A stretch of 64,000 nucleotides of DNA from Arthrobacter_E sp044748305 (GCF_044748305.1 NZ_JBIVFT010000005.1:62001-126000), one strand, 5' to 3'; numbered from the stretch's first letter, positions 26,495 to 36,399 are shown. Notes: a model not told the origin generated them from the letters alone. Numbers and translations: made by a program.

Positions 26495-27838
26495 CTATCC
26501 GGCGGTGCGTGCGATGACCTGCGGGCGGAGGTCCTCTTCGGACGGAGTCCACACGGCCGGGTCCGCCTCGAGCTGTTCCCCGCTGCGGATGTCCTTGACC
26601 TGGTGGGTTCCTTCGGCGTCGGTGAACCAGACGAACGGGATGCCCCGGCGGTCGGCGAACTTGATCTGCTTGCCGAACTTGTCCGCCTTCGCGGCAACCT
26701 CCGTGGCGATGCCACGGGCCCGCAGCTGCGCCGCGACGTCCTGCGCGGAGGACCAGGAGTCATCATCGTTCAGTGCCACGAGCACGGCCGTCGGGACGCT
26801 GCGGCTGGCGGCGGCGAACTCCTGGGACAGGATGCGGGAGACCAGACGGGTGACGCCGATGGACAGGCCCACTCCGGGGAAGGTCTTGTTGCCCTTGGTG
26901 GCCAGGGATTCGTAGCGGCCGCCGGAACAGATGGATCCGAGCTGCTCGTGTCCCACCAGGACGGTCTCCACCACGGTGCCGGTGTAGTAATCCAGGCCGC
27001 GGGCGATGCTGAGGTCGGCCACCACCTTGCCCGGGGCGCGTGACGACGCCGCTGCCACCACCTGCTCCAGCTCAGTCAGCCCCTCCTCCAGCAGCGGGTG
27101 TTCCACGCCGAGCGCGCGAACCTGCTCCACGAAGGAGGTGTCAGTGGTCTGGATCGTGGCGAGCTTGAGCGCCGCCTCGGCCTGTTCCTGCGTGGCGCCG
27201 AGTTCAGTGCGCAGCAGCTCCGCAACCTTCGCCTCGCCGACCTTCTCCAGCTTGTCGATGCTGCGCAGCACGCCGGCGGTGTCCTCCAGGCCGATGCCGC
27301 GGTAGAAGCCCTCGGAGAGCTTCCGGTTGTTCACCCGCAGCCTGAATTCCGGGATCGGCAGGGCCGAGAGCGCTTCCGCAATCACCAGGACGATCTCCAC
27401 GTCGTAGCGGAACGGCAGCTCGCCGTCGCCCACCACATCGATGTCGGCCTGGGTGAATTCGCGGGCGCGGCCCTCCTGAGGGCGCTCACCGCGCCAGACC
27501 TTCTGCATCTGGTAACGGCGGAAGGGGAACGCCAGGTAGCCGGCGTTCTCCACCACGTAGCGGGCGAACGGCACGGTCAGGTCGAAGTGCAGGGCGAGGG
27601 CGTTGGGGTCCGACTTGGCGGCCGAGTCGTCGTCCTGGAGACGGCTGAGCCCGTAGACCTCCTTGTCGATCTCCCCCTTGCGCAGGAGCTGACCGACCGT
27701 CTCGACGGCCCGGGTCTCGATGGAACCGAAGCCGTGCAGTTCGAAGACGCGGCGCAGGGTGTCCAGCACATGCTGTTCCACCACACGCTCCTGGGGAAGC
27801 CACTCGGGGAATCCGGACAGGGATGCGGTGCGTGCCAT
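26495..27838 (-). CDS. hisS: Histidyl-tRNA synthetase
   Basis: Class II synthetase for tRNA-His. 447 residues, ATG at 27838 with AAGGAG 9 bases upstream. Motif 2 KVWRGERPQEGRAREFTQAD, histidine-specific RGLDYYTGTVVE, motif 3 FPGVGLSIGVTRLVSR, and C-terminal anticodon-binding domain. Upstream of aspS on the same strand, 66 bases apart from that operon's start. Confidence 0.97.
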   Translation of the reverse strand: MARTASLSGFPEWLPQERVVEQHVLDTLRRVFELHGFGSIETRAVETVGQLLRKGEIDKEVYGLSRLQDDDSAAKSDPNALALHFDLTVPFARYVVENAGYLAFPFRRYQMQKVWRGERPQEGRAREFTQADIDVVGDGELPFRYDVEIVLVIAEALSALPIPEFRLRVNNRKLSEGFYRGIGLEDTAGVLRSIDKLEKVGEAKVAELLRTELGATQEQAEAALKLATIQTTDTSFVEQVRALGVEHPLLEEGLTELEQVVAAASSRAPGKVVADLSIARGLDYYTGTVVETVLVGHEQLGSICSGGRYESLATKGNKTFPGVGLSIGVTRLVSRILSQEFAAASRSVPTAVLVALNDDDSWSSAQDVAAQLRARGIATEVAAKADKFGKQIKFADRRGIPFVWFTDAEGTHQVKDIRSGEQLEADPAVWTPSEEDLRPQVIARTAG

Positions 27839-27981
27839 GCTGAGAAACTCCTTCGACGTGCGGCTTGTCCGCGGGTGGGCGGTGCGCCGTGCCTAAACTA
27901 GGTGCGTCAGTCAGTTTAAGCCGTGGTCGAGCCTCAGCACGAACCAGCGCGGCGGGACACGGCACTCCAGGAGGTCATTGG

Positions 27982-28776
27982 GTGGTTAGCAGCAAGGACC
28001 AGCTGCGCGAACAGCGCCGCAGGGTACGGCAGATGGAAGCCCGGCGTTCGCTGCGTGATGCTCAGCAGCAACGCCGCCGCAGGGACAACCTCCTGGCCAT
28101 CGGGGCGGGCGCGGTCGCCGTCGCCCTCGGCGTCGTACTCCAGCTGACGGTCTTCTCCAGCAACCCCACTCCGCAGGAGTATGCGGCATTGCAGGCCGGC
28201 CTTGACACGCCGAGTGCCAGCCCTTCCGCCGAAGGCAGCAACATCGGCAACATCCCGAGCGCCGACATCGCCAAAGGGAAGACCTTCAACGGCACCCTGA
28301 CCCTCAACGGTCATGCACTGGGTGTCACGCTGGACGGCTCCAAGGCCCCTCAGGCCGTCTCCGTCTTCAAGACCCTTGCCGACCAGGACTTCTTCAAGGC
28401 CAACAACTGTCACCGCCTCACCACTGCGTCCATCTACGTCCTTCAGTGCGGTTCCAAGGACGGCAAGGGCGCCTCGGACCCCAACTTCCAGTGGGGACCG
28501 GTGGAGAACGCACCGGCAGACGGCAAGTACCCCGCGGGAACGATCGCGGTGGCACGTTCCACCAGTACCTACAGCAACGGCACACAGTTCTTCATCGTCT
28601 ACCGTGACAGCGTGCTTCCCACCGACGGTGGCGGCTACACCGTCATGGGCAAGGTCACGAGCGGCCTGGACACCGTCACGAAGGCGGCCGCCGCCGGTGT
28701 CAAGGCCGGCGGGACATCCGCCACGGACGGTCCCCCTGCCACGGCAGTAACGATAGACTCGTTTACTCTGAAGTGA
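27982..28776 (+). CDS. Membrane-anchored cyclophilin-type peptidyl-prolyl isomerase
   Basis: Catalyses proline isomerisation outside the membrane. GTG start at 27982 with a strong AGGAGGT 6 bases upstream; an earlier in-frame ATG lacks a site. 264 residues: a basic N-terminal helix (QLREQRRRVRQMEARRSLRD), a membrane segment (about 36-58), and a cyclophilin domain (about 95-264) with VFKTLADQDFFKANNCHRLT and GTQFFIVYRDSVLPTDGGGY. The strict Arg of human CypA's FHR motif appears here as CHRL. Divergent from hisS. Confidence 0.92.
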   Translation: MVSSKDQLREQRRRVRQMEARRSLRDAQQQRRRRDNLLAIGAGAVAVALGVVLQLTVFSSNPTPQEYAALQAGLDTPSASPSAEGSNIGNIPSADIAKGKTFNGTLTLNGHALGVTLDGSKAPQAVSVFKTLADQDFFKANNCHRLTTASIYVLQCGSKDGKGASDPNFQWGPVENAPADGKYPAGTIAVARSTSTYSNGTQFFIVYRDSVLPTDGGGYTVMGKVTSGLDTVTKAAAAGVKAGGTSATDGPPATAVTIDSFTLK

Positions 28777-28858
28777 TTCCGCTTTTCCGAAGCGGCATTT
28801 CTGATCCCCGGCGCGCCCGGGGAGTGCGCACATTCCAACGAAGGAAAGAGTTCCAGCG

Positions 28859-30259
28859 GTGACAGACAGTCAGCGACCCGACGAAGCCACCACTCCGGTG
28901 GCCCCCGCCGCGCAGCCTGCGGCTCCCAGCCCTGCGGCCTTCGCCGCGCGTCCCAAGGCAGCAGGTGTGGCGCCCTTGGCCCAGCACGCCCCTGAGGCGA
29001 GTGTGGACCTTGAGGCTGCGCGCGCCTTCGGGCGGGTGGAAGGTGACGGCCATGTCTTCGTGACCGTCGACGGCGAAGAGCACGTCGCGGGCCAGTACCC
29101 CGGAGTCTCCGCAGACGAAGCGCTGGCGTACTTCGCGCGGAAGTTCGAGGACATCGCCGCGCAGATCGCGCTGCTGGAGAGCCGGGTCGAGGCCAGGGCC
29201 TCTGCCGGTGACATCCCGACGAGCCTGAAGCATCTTCGCGAACAGCTCGAGGCCCACAACGTCCTCGGTGACATCCGCGGTGCCCTGGACCGCATCTCCG
29301 CGTTGGATGTCAAGGCCGAGGCATTGGTGAGCGAGCAGAAGGCCGAGCACGACGCCGCCAAGGCCGCCGAACTCGCAGCCCGTGAGGCCATCGTCGCGGA
29401 AGCTGAAGCGATCTCCGGTCAGGACCCTGCCAACACGCAGTGGAAGAGCTCCAGCACCCGCATGAACGAGCTTTTCGATGCGTGGAAGGCCGCTCAGAAG
29501 TCCGGCATCCGCCTGTCCAAGAGCGTCGAAGAGGGTCTCTGGAAGCGATTCCGCACCTCTCGCACGGTCTTCGACCGGCACCGTCGCGCGTACTTCTCCC
29601 AGCTCGACTCGAACAACGCCGAGGCCAAGGCCGTCAAGGAACGGCTCATCGCCGAGGCGGAACAGCTTCAGGAATCGACCGACTGGGGTGCCGTCGCCGG
29701 CGAGTACCGCCGCCTGATGGATCAGTGGAAGTCCGCGCCGCGCGGCAACCGCAAGGACGACGACGCCCTGTGGACTCGTTTCCGGGCCGCTCAGGACGTG
29801 TTCTTCAATGCGCGCCAGGCTGCCAATGACGCGATCGACGCGAGCTACGCCGCGAACCTGACCGTCAAGGAGCAGCTCCTCCTTGAGGCCCAGGAACTCG
29901 TACCGGTCTCGGATCTCGCCGCCGCGAAGAAGTCCCTGCAGTCCATCCGGGACCGTTGGGAAGAGGCGGGCCGCGTCCCCCGGGCAGACATGGGCCGGAT
30001 CGAAGCAGCCATGCGACGCGTCGAGGATTCCGTCCGCGAGGCCGAGGAAGAGAACTGGCGCCGCAGCGATCCCGAGGCCAAGGCCCGGAGCACCAGCATG
30101 ATCGAGCAGCTTGAGGCGACCATCGCCGGGCTTCGCGATGATCTGTCGGTCGCTGAGAGCAAGGGCGACGCACGGGCCATCAAGACCGCCCAGGACGCCT
30201 TGGCCGCACGTCAGCAGTGGCTCGAGGTCGTGCAGAACTCCGCCAAGGATCTCGGCTGA
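28859..30259 (+). CDS. DUF349 domain-containing protein
   Basis: 466 residues from a GTG at 28859. The N-terminus is Pro/Ala-rich (1-45), followed by a small domain and long alpha-helical DUF349 repeats, each about 70 residues with a conserved Trp/Phe pattern: NTQWKSSSTRMNELFDAWKA, LWKRFRTSRTVFDRHRRAYF, RRLMDQWKSAPRGNRKDDDA, LWTRFRAAQDVFFNARQAAN. High coiled-coil propensity. No enzymatic motif; the molecular role is unknown. 82 bases after the cyclophilin gene; terminated by a hairpin at 30292-30330. Confidence 0.9.
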   Translation: MTDSQRPDEATTPVAPAAQPAAPSPAAFAARPKAAGVAPLAQHAPEASVDLEAARAFGRVEGDGHVFVTVDGEEHVAGQYPGVSADEALAYFARKFEDIAAQIALLESRVEARASAGDIPTSLKHLREQLEAHNVLGDIRGALDRISALDVKAEALVSEQKAEHDAAKAAELAAREAIVAEAEAISGQDPANTQWKSSSTRMNELFDAWKAAQKSGIRLSKSVEEGLWKRFRTSRTVFDRHRRAYFSQLDSNNAEAKAVKERLIAEAEQLQESTDWGAVAGEYRRLMDQWKSAPRGNRKDDDALWTRFRAAQDVFFNARQAANDAIDASYAANLTVKEQLLLEAQELVPVSDLAAAKKSLQSIRDRWEEAGRVPRADMGRIEAAMRRVEDSVREAEEENWRRSDPEAKARSTSMIEQLEATIAGLRDDLSVAESKGDARAIKTAQDALAARQQWLEVVQNSAKDLG

Positions 30260-30291
30260 GCGAACGCTGAGCCGAGGCTGAAGCACTGGGG

Positions 30292-30330
30292 GGCCGCCGT
30301 CATCCGGACATCCGGACGACGGCGGCCTTT
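30292..30330 (+). terminator. Intrinsic terminator after the DUF349 gene
   Basis: Stem of 17 positions with one mismatch (GGCCGCCGTCATCCGGA against TCCGGACGACGGCGGCC, two-base loop), followed by TTT. The arm end CGACGGCGG is shared with other hairpins in the window. Confidence 0.8.
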
Positions 30331-30440
30331 CGCGTGAGCGGGAGCCCTCCCCCGGCGTGTCCCTGTGCTGCGGGTCCGTGCTGTCCACAGGCCGGCAAAC
30401 GGGCGTTCCTCCCGGCTGCCCAGGCAGGCAGGATGGCCCT

Positions 30441-31025
30441 ATGGACTATTCGGTCAGTCAGTTCAGCGGGCGTCAGGCCATGCTGCAGCCCGGCATGCCG
30501 TTCTCCACTGCCGAGCTCAACGCCATGGTGCTGGACGGGCTGCTCAGAGTGGTGGCCCGGGACGCCTACGTCCCCTGCACAGCGGTGGTGGACGCCAGGG
30601 CCAGGGCCCGTGCACTGGCCGAGCGTATTCCTCTCGCCTTCCGGCAGCGGATCGTGGTCGGACGGCTCAGCGCCGCCTGGATTCATGGGCATCCCGCGGA
30701 GCCGCTGCGGCCGGTGCTCCTCGTCGATCAGCGGCACCGGGTCTCCGGTCTGCGGCGCAAGGTGCGAGCGGACTACTACGAAGGCCGGCTGGGCCCGCAT
30801 GACGTGGTGAGCCTGGGCGGTCTGCTGGTCACCACCCCGCTGAGAACGGCCGTCGACGTCGCGACGGCTCTGAGGCCCGAGCTCGCGGTGCCGACGCTAC
30901 GGAGCCTCATCGACTCCCCCGATGCGGGGATCAGTTGGAGGATCCTCCGTCTCGCGGTGGAACACACGGTTCCAGTCCAGCGGCTTTCCGCGGCGTTGGA
31001 GAAGGTCGATGCCTGCCTTCACTGA
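30441..31025 (+). CDS. Small protein resembling AbiEi-family antitoxin domains (tentative)
   Basis: 194 residues from the ATG at 30441 (MDYSVSQFSGRQAM), preceded by GGCAGGA. Segments such as LLRVVARDAYVPCTAVVDAR, VVGRLSAAWIHGHP and VVSLGGLLVTTPLRTAVDVA resemble AbiEi/DUF559-associated proteins common in Arthrobacter. These usually have a winged-helix head and a nuclease-like tail; here no C-terminal nuclease motif is visible and no AbiEii toxin gene lies next to it. Convergent with relA, 31 bases apart. Function uncertain. Confidence 0.7.
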   Translation: MDYSVSQFSGRQAMLQPGMPFSTAELNAMVLDGLLRVVARDAYVPCTAVVDARARARALAERIPLAFRQRIVVGRLSAAWIHGHPAEPLRPVLLVDQRHRVSGLRRKVRADYYEGRLGPHDVVSLGGLLVTTPLRTAVDVATALRPELAVPTLRSLIDSPDAGISWRILRLAVEHTVPVQRLSAALEKVDACLH

Positions 31026-31056
31026 TCCCGCCGGCGGCAGGGGCCCGCACCGCGGT

Positions 31057-33468
31057 TCAGCGGCGTTGCCCACCGCCCGTACGGTACACGTCGAAGACGC
31101 CGTCGATCCTCCGGACCGCGTTGAGGATGTGGTCAAGATACTTGGGATCGCCCATCTCAAAGGCGAAACGCGAAATCGCAAGGCGTTCCTTGGAGGTGTG
31201 GACACTCGCCTCCAGGATATTGACGTGGTTCTCGGAGAGCACGCGCGTGACGTCCATCAGCAGACTCTTGCGGTCCAGCGCCTCCACCTGGATCTGGACC
31301 AGGTAGATGCTGGTGCGGGTCGGCGCCCATTCCACATCCACAAAACGCTCCGGTTCCGAGGAGAGCGCTTGGACGTTCGGACAGTCGCTGCGGTGCACCG
31401 AGATCCCCGAGCCACGGGTCACGTACCCGGTGATGTCGTCCGGCGGGACCGGGGAGCAACAGCGCGCCAGCTTCGCCCAGACATCGTCGACGCCGCGCAC
31501 GATCACCCCGGCGTCGGACACCCGCCCGCTCGGCGTGTGGGTGCGCGCCGGAGTGAATTCCTCCTCGGAGGGTTCCTCCGGTTCGGTCAGGCGGTCCAGC
31601 GCCTTCTCCATCACCGATTGGGTGGAGATGTGACCGTCGCCGATCCCCGCGTACAGCCCGGCGACGTCGACGTACTTGAAGGACTCGGCAAGCCAGGCGA
31701 GGTTCTCCGGGGTGAGCACCTTCGTCAGGGGCAGGCTCTGCTTGCGCATCGCGCGCGTGAGCATCTCCTTGCCCTTCTCGATGGACTCCTCGCGGCGCTC
31801 CTTGCTGAACCACTGCCGGATCTTGTTGCGTGCCCGCGCGCTCTTGACGAAGTGCTGCCAGTCCTGGCTGGGTCCGGCACCTTCGGCTTTGGAGGTGAAG
31901 ACCTCCACCCGGTCACCGTGGTTCAGCTCCGAGTTCAATGGCACGAGCTTGCCGTTGACCCGGGCGCCGATGGTCCGGTGCCCGACCTCGGTGTGGACCG
32001 CATAGGCGAAATCCACGGGCGTCGCTCCGGCAGGAAGCGTCATGATCTCGCCCTTGGGAGTGAAGACGAACACCTCATTGGTGCTGATCTCGTGCCGCAG
32101 GCTGTCCAGGAAGTCCCCCGGATCCACCGTCTCGCGCTGCATGTCCACGAGGGAACGCAGCCAGCCCATCTCACCCTCGCGAGGGGCCTGAGCCGCCCGG
32201 GCCTGGTGCTTGTACTTCCAGTGTGCCGCGACACCGTACTCCGCGTTGCGGTGCATCTCGTGGGTGCGGATCTGAATTTCGACGGTTCTGCCGCCGGGCC
32301 CGATCACCGAGGTGTGGAGCGACATGTACATGTTGAACTTCGGGATCGCGATGTAGTCCTTGAAACGCCCCGGAATGGGCTTCCAGAGCGAATGCACTGC
32401 GCCGAGCGCCGCGTAACAGTCCTTGACCGTGTCCACCAGGACGCGCACGCCCAGAAGGTCGTTGATGTCGTCGAACTCCTTCTCGCGCACCACCATCTTC
32501 TGGTAGATCGAGTAGTAGTGCTTGGGACGGCCCGTGATCGTCGCCTTGATCCGGGACTCCCGCAGTTCCTCGGCCACCGTCTCCCGGATGCTGCTGAGCA
32601 GTTCCTCGCGCTCCGGCGTCCGGGCGCTGACCATCCTGACGAATTCCTCGTAGACCCGTGGATAGAGGGCCGCGAAGGACAGGTCCTCCAGTTCCCACTT
32701 CACGGTGTTCATGCCGAGCCGGTGGGCCAGCGGTGCGAAAATGTCCAGCGTCTCACGGGCCTTCTTCGCCGAGGACTCCGCGGAGACGAAGCGCCAGGTC
32801 CGTGCATTGTGCAGGCGGTCTGCGAGCTTGATCATGAGCACCCGGATGTCCTTGGCCATGGCGACCACCATCTTGCGGACGGTCTCCGCCTGCGCCGCGT
32901 CGCCGTACGTGACCTTGTCCAGCTTGGTGACGCCGTCCACGAGCATCGCCACTTCGGGGCCGAAGTCCTTGGAAAGCTGGTCCAGGGTGTACTCGGTGTC
33001 CTCCACCGTGTCGTGCAGCAGGGCCGCAGCCAGGGTGGTGCCGCTCATCCCGAGTTCGGCGAGGATGGTTGCGACCGCGACCGGATGCGTGATGTAGGGA
33101 TCACCGCTCTTGCGCTTCTGACCCCGGTGGTGGAACTCCGCGGTGTCGTAGGCCCTCTGGAGGTATTCGAGGTCTTCCTTGGGATTGTTGACCCGGACCG
33201 TCCGCATGAGGGGTTCGAGGATCGGTGAGTAGCTCAAACCGCCCCGGCCCGTGAGGCGCGCCAGCCGGGACAGGGTCCGCTCGCGGCGTCCGGGGAAGGT
33301 GGCTTTGGCCGCCGAGTTGTCGACGGGGACGCCGACCACGGTGTGCCCCGGTGCCGGTTCCAGCGAACCGTCCAGCGTCGTCGACGGTTCCCCGGGGTCC
33401 CCGGCTGCGGGCGCGGCGATCCGCCCCTGCTCATCCGGTGTGGGACCCGATACAGAACCATCCACCAC
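31057..33468 (-). CDS. relA: Bifunctional (p)ppGpp synthetase/hydrolase (RelA/SpoT homologue)
   Basis: Makes and degrades the stringent-response alarmone. 803 residues: HD hydrolase domain with LAAALLHDTVEDTEYTLDQL and HNARTW; synthetase domain with IYQKMVVREKEFDDINDLLG and KPIPGRFKDYIAIPKFNMYM; TGS domain (FVFTPKGEIMTLPAGATPVD); a Zn-finger-like region with CCSPVPPDDI; and a C-terminal ACT domain (VTRVLSENHVNILEASVHTS). Both active sites look intact. Follows secF; no apt gene lies between them. Confidence 0.97.
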   Translation of the reverse strand: MVDGSVSGPTPDEQGRIAAPAAGDPGEPSTTLDGSLEPAPGHTVVGVPVDNSAAKATFPGRRERTLSRLARLTGRGGLSYSPILEPLMRTVRVNNPKEDLEYLQRAYDTAEFHHRGQKRKSGDPYITHPVAVATILAELGMSGTTLAAALLHDTVEDTEYTLDQLSKDFGPEVAMLVDGVTKLDKVTYGDAAQAETVRKMVVAMAKDIRVLMIKLADRLHNARTWRFVSAESSAKKARETLDIFAPLAHRLGMNTVKWELEDLSFAALYPRVYEEFVRMVSARTPEREELLSSIRETVAEELRESRIKATITGRPKHYYSIYQKMVVREKEFDDINDLLGVRVLVDTVKDCYAALGAVHSLWKPIPGRFKDYIAIPKFNMYMSLHTSVIGPGGRTVEIQIRTHEMHRNAEYGVAAHWKYKHQARAAQAPREGEMGWLRSLVDMQRETVDPGDFLDSLRHEISTNEVFVFTPKGEIMTLPAGATPVDFAYAVHTEVGHRTIGARVNGKLVPLNSELNHGDRVEVFTSKAEGAGPSQDWQHFVKSARARNKIRQWFSKERREESIEKGKEMLTRAMRKQSLPLTKVLTPENLAWLAESFKYVDVAGLYAGIGDGHISTQSVMEKALDRLTEPEEPSEEEFTPARTHTPSGRVSDAGVIVRGVDDVWAKLARCCSPVPPDDITGYVTRGSGISVHRSDCPNVQALSSEPERFVDVEWAPTRTSIYLVQIQVEALDRKSLLMDVTRVLSENHVNILEASVHTSKERLAISRFAFEMGDPKYLDHILNAVRRIDGVFDVYRTGGGQRR

Positions 33469-33500
33469 AGTTGTTCCTTCCCCAGGGAGTTAATTCGTCA

Positions 33501-33506
33501 ATTCTA
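33501..33506 (-). promoter_or_regulatory. Candidate -10 element for relA
   Basis: TAGAAT on the minus strand, 32 bases upstream of the relA ATG and just past the hairpin that follows secF. No convincing -35. This would allow relA to be transcribed apart from secDF. Confidence 0.4.
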
Positions 33507-33530
33507 CGCCGCCCGACCAGCTTAAACGCA

Positions 33531-33569
33531 CCGAGGGCCGCTTCCACACCAGGTGGAAGCGGCCCTCGG
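33531..33569 (-). terminator. Hairpin terminator after secF
   Basis: Perfect 17-bp inverted repeat (arms 33531-33547 and 33553-33569, loop ACCAG) 18 bases past the secF stop. On the minus strand it is followed by TGCGTTTAAG, a weak U-tract. Confidence 0.75.
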
Positions 33570-33587
33570 TGGAGGAGCACTGCGGTA

Positions 33588-34592
33588 TCAGGCGCCGACG
33601 GCCTCAGCACGGTCGCGCCGCAGCCGGACCTTCTCCGCCTGAGCCTTCAGGGATGCCTCGCCCTCGCGAAGCCAGGCGTAGAGCGGTGCAGCGACGAACA
33701 GCGTTGCCAGCGTGCCCACGATGATGCCCACGAAGAGCGCCAGCGAGAGGTCCCGGAGTGTTCCAGCACCCAGCAGCCCGGCTCCGATGAACAGGATCGC
33801 CGCCACGGGGAGGACGGCCACCATGCTCGTGTTGATGGAGCGCACGAGGGTCTGGTTGACGGCCAGGTTGACCTCGTCGGCGAAGGTCCGCCGTGTGGAG
33901 GTCGCCAGGTCCGCGGTGTTCTCACGGATCTTGTCGAAGACCACCACGATGTCGTAGAGCGAATAACTGAGCACGGTCAGGAAGCCGATGATGGCACTCG
34001 GGGTGACCTCGAAGTCACTGATCGCGAAGACGCCGGCCGTGATGATCTGCGTCACCGCCATACCCGCGATGGCCGCCAAAGACATCTTCCATGTTCTGAA
34101 GTACAGCGCCATGAGCACCGCCGCCAGAACGACGAAGACGATCAGACCGATAAGAGCCTGCTGGCTCACATCCGCGCCCCAGGTCGGGCCCACGAAGGTG
34201 GACGTGACCTGGTCCGGGCCGACACCGTAGGCCTTGGCCAGGCCTTCCTTGAGCTGCAAGGTCTGCTGATCGCTGAGCTTGTCGGTCTGGATACGCATGG
34301 TGTCACCGGCGATGTTGGCGACGCGCGGAGCGGCACCCTGAACCACCTGGCGGACGGCGTCCTCACCGAGGCGCTGATCGGTCGATTTGACCTTGGAGAC
34401 CGTGAATTCCGATCCGCCGCGGAAATCGATGCCCAGATTGAACCCGCCCTTGAGCACGGGAACCAGGATGGACAGCACCACCAGGGCGCCCGCGATGAGC
34501 ATCCAGATCTTCTTGCGCCCCACGAAGTCGTAGGAACGCTTGCCCGTGTAGAGCTCGTTGCCGAAACGTGCGAAGACTGTCGACATGGTCAC
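33588..34592 (-). CDS. secF: Protein-export membrane protein SecF
   Basis: With SecD and YajC, uses the proton gradient to help protein export through SecYEG. 334 residues, six membrane segments; conserved GIDFRGGSEFTV after the first segment, and SYSLYDIVVVFDKIRENTAD and VNQTLVRSINTSMVAVLPVA later. The ATG at 34592 overlaps the secD stop (ATGA); a second ATG two codons later has the better-placed AAAGGA. Confidence 0.97.
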   Translation of the reverse strand: MTMSTVFARFGNELYTGKRSYDFVGRKKIWMLIAGALVVLSILVPVLKGGFNLGIDFRGGSEFTVSKVKSTDQRLGEDAVRQVVQGAAPRVANIAGDTMRIQTDKLSDQQTLQLKEGLAKAYGVGPDQVTSTFVGPTWGADVSQQALIGLIVFVVLAAVLMALYFRTWKMSLAAIAGMAVTQIITAGVFAISDFEVTPSAIIGFLTVLSYSLYDIVVVFDKIRENTADLATSTRRTFADEVNLAVNQTLVRSINTSMVAVLPVAAILFIGAGLLGAGTLRDLSLALFVGIIVGTLATLFVAAPLYAWLREGEASLKAQAEKVRLRRDRAEAVGA

Positions 34593-36346
34593 TGACCGTC
34601 CTTTCCGGACTCGTCCGCCCCGAGGGCGGCCTCACGTTCGGCCTGGCGGCGCTCGGCGATGGTGAGCCGTCGTTCGGCCTCCGCCCGGGCACCGCTCTTG
34701 CGTGCCGGCGCGCCCGCGCCGACCGGCTCGAGCTCGTCGGGACGGCGGATGCGGCCCGCACCGCGGTACAACGGGATCGCGCCGAGGCTTCTCGGATCAA
34801 GGCCCGAGAAGCGATGGCCCTCGCCGAAGAAGCGGGTACGGGCCAGAAGCAGCAGCGTCGGGTGGGTGAAGAGGAACACGACCAGGAGGTCCGCGATGGC
34901 GGTCAGGCCGAGCGTGAAGGCGAACCCTCGCACATTGCCCACCGCGACGAAGTAGAGCACGACGGCGGCGAGCAGGTTCACGGCCTTTGAGGCCAGCACG
35001 GTGCGCTTGGCCCTTCGCCAGCCGTTCTCCACGGCCGCCACCAGGCCACGGCCCTCGCGCAATTCGTCGCGGATGCGTTCGAAGTACACGATGAACGAGT
35101 CCGCGGTCTGCCCGATGGCCACGATCAGGCCCGCCACACCGGCCAAGGAGAGCCGGTAGTTCTGCGCCCAGCCGAGCAGCGTGATCGCCAGATAGGTCAG
35201 GACACCCGCCACCAGCAGCGATACCACGGTCACGAAACCGAGGGCGCGGTACTGGAAGAGCGAGTAGATGACCACCAGGATCAGACCGATCAGACCCGCG
35301 ATCAGACCCATCTTCAGCTGCTCGCCACCCAGCGTCGCGGAGATCTGCTCCTCGGACTGGATCTCGAAGCTGATAGGGAGAGCTCCGTAGCGCAGCTGAT
35401 CGGACAGCGTCTTGGCACTGGCCTCGGTGAAGTTGCCCGTGATCTGCGGACGCCCGTCGGTGATCACCGCGAGGGAACGCGGTGCCGAGAGCACCTTGTC
35501 ATCCAGAACGATCGCGAACTGGGAACGCGGATCGGTCCCCGAATCGCCGCCGGCCTGGACGTAGAACTGGTTCAGCCGCTGGGTGACGTCTTTGAAGACG
35601 CGGGTGCCCTCATCGTTGAACTGGATGTTGACGGCCCACTCGTTGGTCACCGCGCCCTGGCGGCCCTGCTGAAGACCATAGGAGGACGTGACGATGTCCT
35701 GGCCCTTGACCTCGACCGGACCCAGCACGTACTTCACAGCGGGCTGACCGTCCTGGGCCGCCTGGCAGGTCACCAGTGGCTTGCTCGGATCGGAGCGCTG
35801 TGCCCCGCCCTTGTCCAGGGACGCGCAGTCCATCGCCTCGAACTCCTTGACGACATCCGCGGTCAGCCAGGCGGTGTCGCTGGCGTTCTTCGGAGTGGTC
35901 GGCTTCGGGATCTTGCTGGCGGGAGTGCGCTGCGCCTCCGGCACCGGGGTTCCGGCACCGGAGGTGATGACCGGGCGGAAGTTCATGTCCGCGGAGGCCT
36001 GGATCAGATCGCGTGTTTCCTTGGACGGGGTACCCGGCATGGCTACGACCACATTGCGGCCGCCCTGGGTGCTGATCTCCGACTCGGAGACGCCGGAACC
36101 GTCCACACGCTGGCGGATGATCTCCACCGCCTGGTTGAGCTGATCGGCATTCACCGAGGCACTGCCTTCGACCTTGGGCGCCAGGATCATCTGGGTTCCG
36201 CCCTCGAGATCGAGTGCCAGTTTGGGGGTCCAGCTTGAAGCGCCGGAGAGTGCTCCTCCGGCCATGACCGCGGTCATGGCCAGGAGCAATGCGACAAGCC
36301 AGAGCAGCGTTCTGCGCGCCACCCTTGTGGGGCCGGTCTTAGCCAT
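34589..36346 (-). CDS. secD: Protein-export membrane protein SecD
   Basis: 585 residues. First membrane segment (about 12-35), then LALDLEGGTQMILAP, a large extracytoplasmic P1 region (about 50-340), FTEASAKTLSDQLRYGALPI, and five more segments with the proton-path region GVAGLIVAIGQTADSFIVYF. The Arg/Ala-rich cytoplasmic tail (ARKSGARAEAERRLTIAERR) is longer than in E. coli. Sits between yajC and secF. Confidence 0.97.
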   Translation of the reverse strand: MAKTGPTRVARRTLLWLVALLLAMTAVMAGGALSGASSWTPKLALDLEGGTQMILAPKVEGSASVNADQLNQAVEIIRQRVDGSGVSESEISTQGGRNVVVAMPGTPSKETRDLIQASADMNFRPVITSGAGTPVPEAQRTPASKIPKPTTPKNASDTAWLTADVVKEFEAMDCASLDKGGAQRSDPSKPLVTCQAAQDGQPAVKYVLGPVEVKGQDIVTSSYGLQQGRQGAVTNEWAVNIQFNDEGTRVFKDVTQRLNQFYVQAGGDSGTDPRSQFAIVLDDKVLSAPRSLAVITDGRPQITGNFTEASAKTLSDQLRYGALPISFEIQSEEQISATLGGEQLKMGLIAGLIGLILVVIYSLFQYRALGFVTVVSLLVAGVLTYLAITLLGWAQNYRLSLAGVAGLIVAIGQTADSFIVYFERIRDELREGRGLVAAVENGWRRAKRTVLASKAVNLLAAVVLYFVAVGNVRGFAFTLGLTAIADLLVVFLFTHPTLLLLARTRFFGEGHRFSGLDPRSLGAIPLYRGAGRIRRPDELEPVGAGAPARKSGARAEAERRLTIAERRQAEREAALGADESGKDGQ

Positions 36347-36399
36347 TGATGGGATCCTTTGGGATGCGTGGCAGAGCCACGGGAACGTTCAGGGTCTAC

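Noticed and set aside
30922..33228. 768-codon plus-strand open frame
   Set aside because: Antisense to relA, which has all its domains; this frame has no recognisable motif or start signal.
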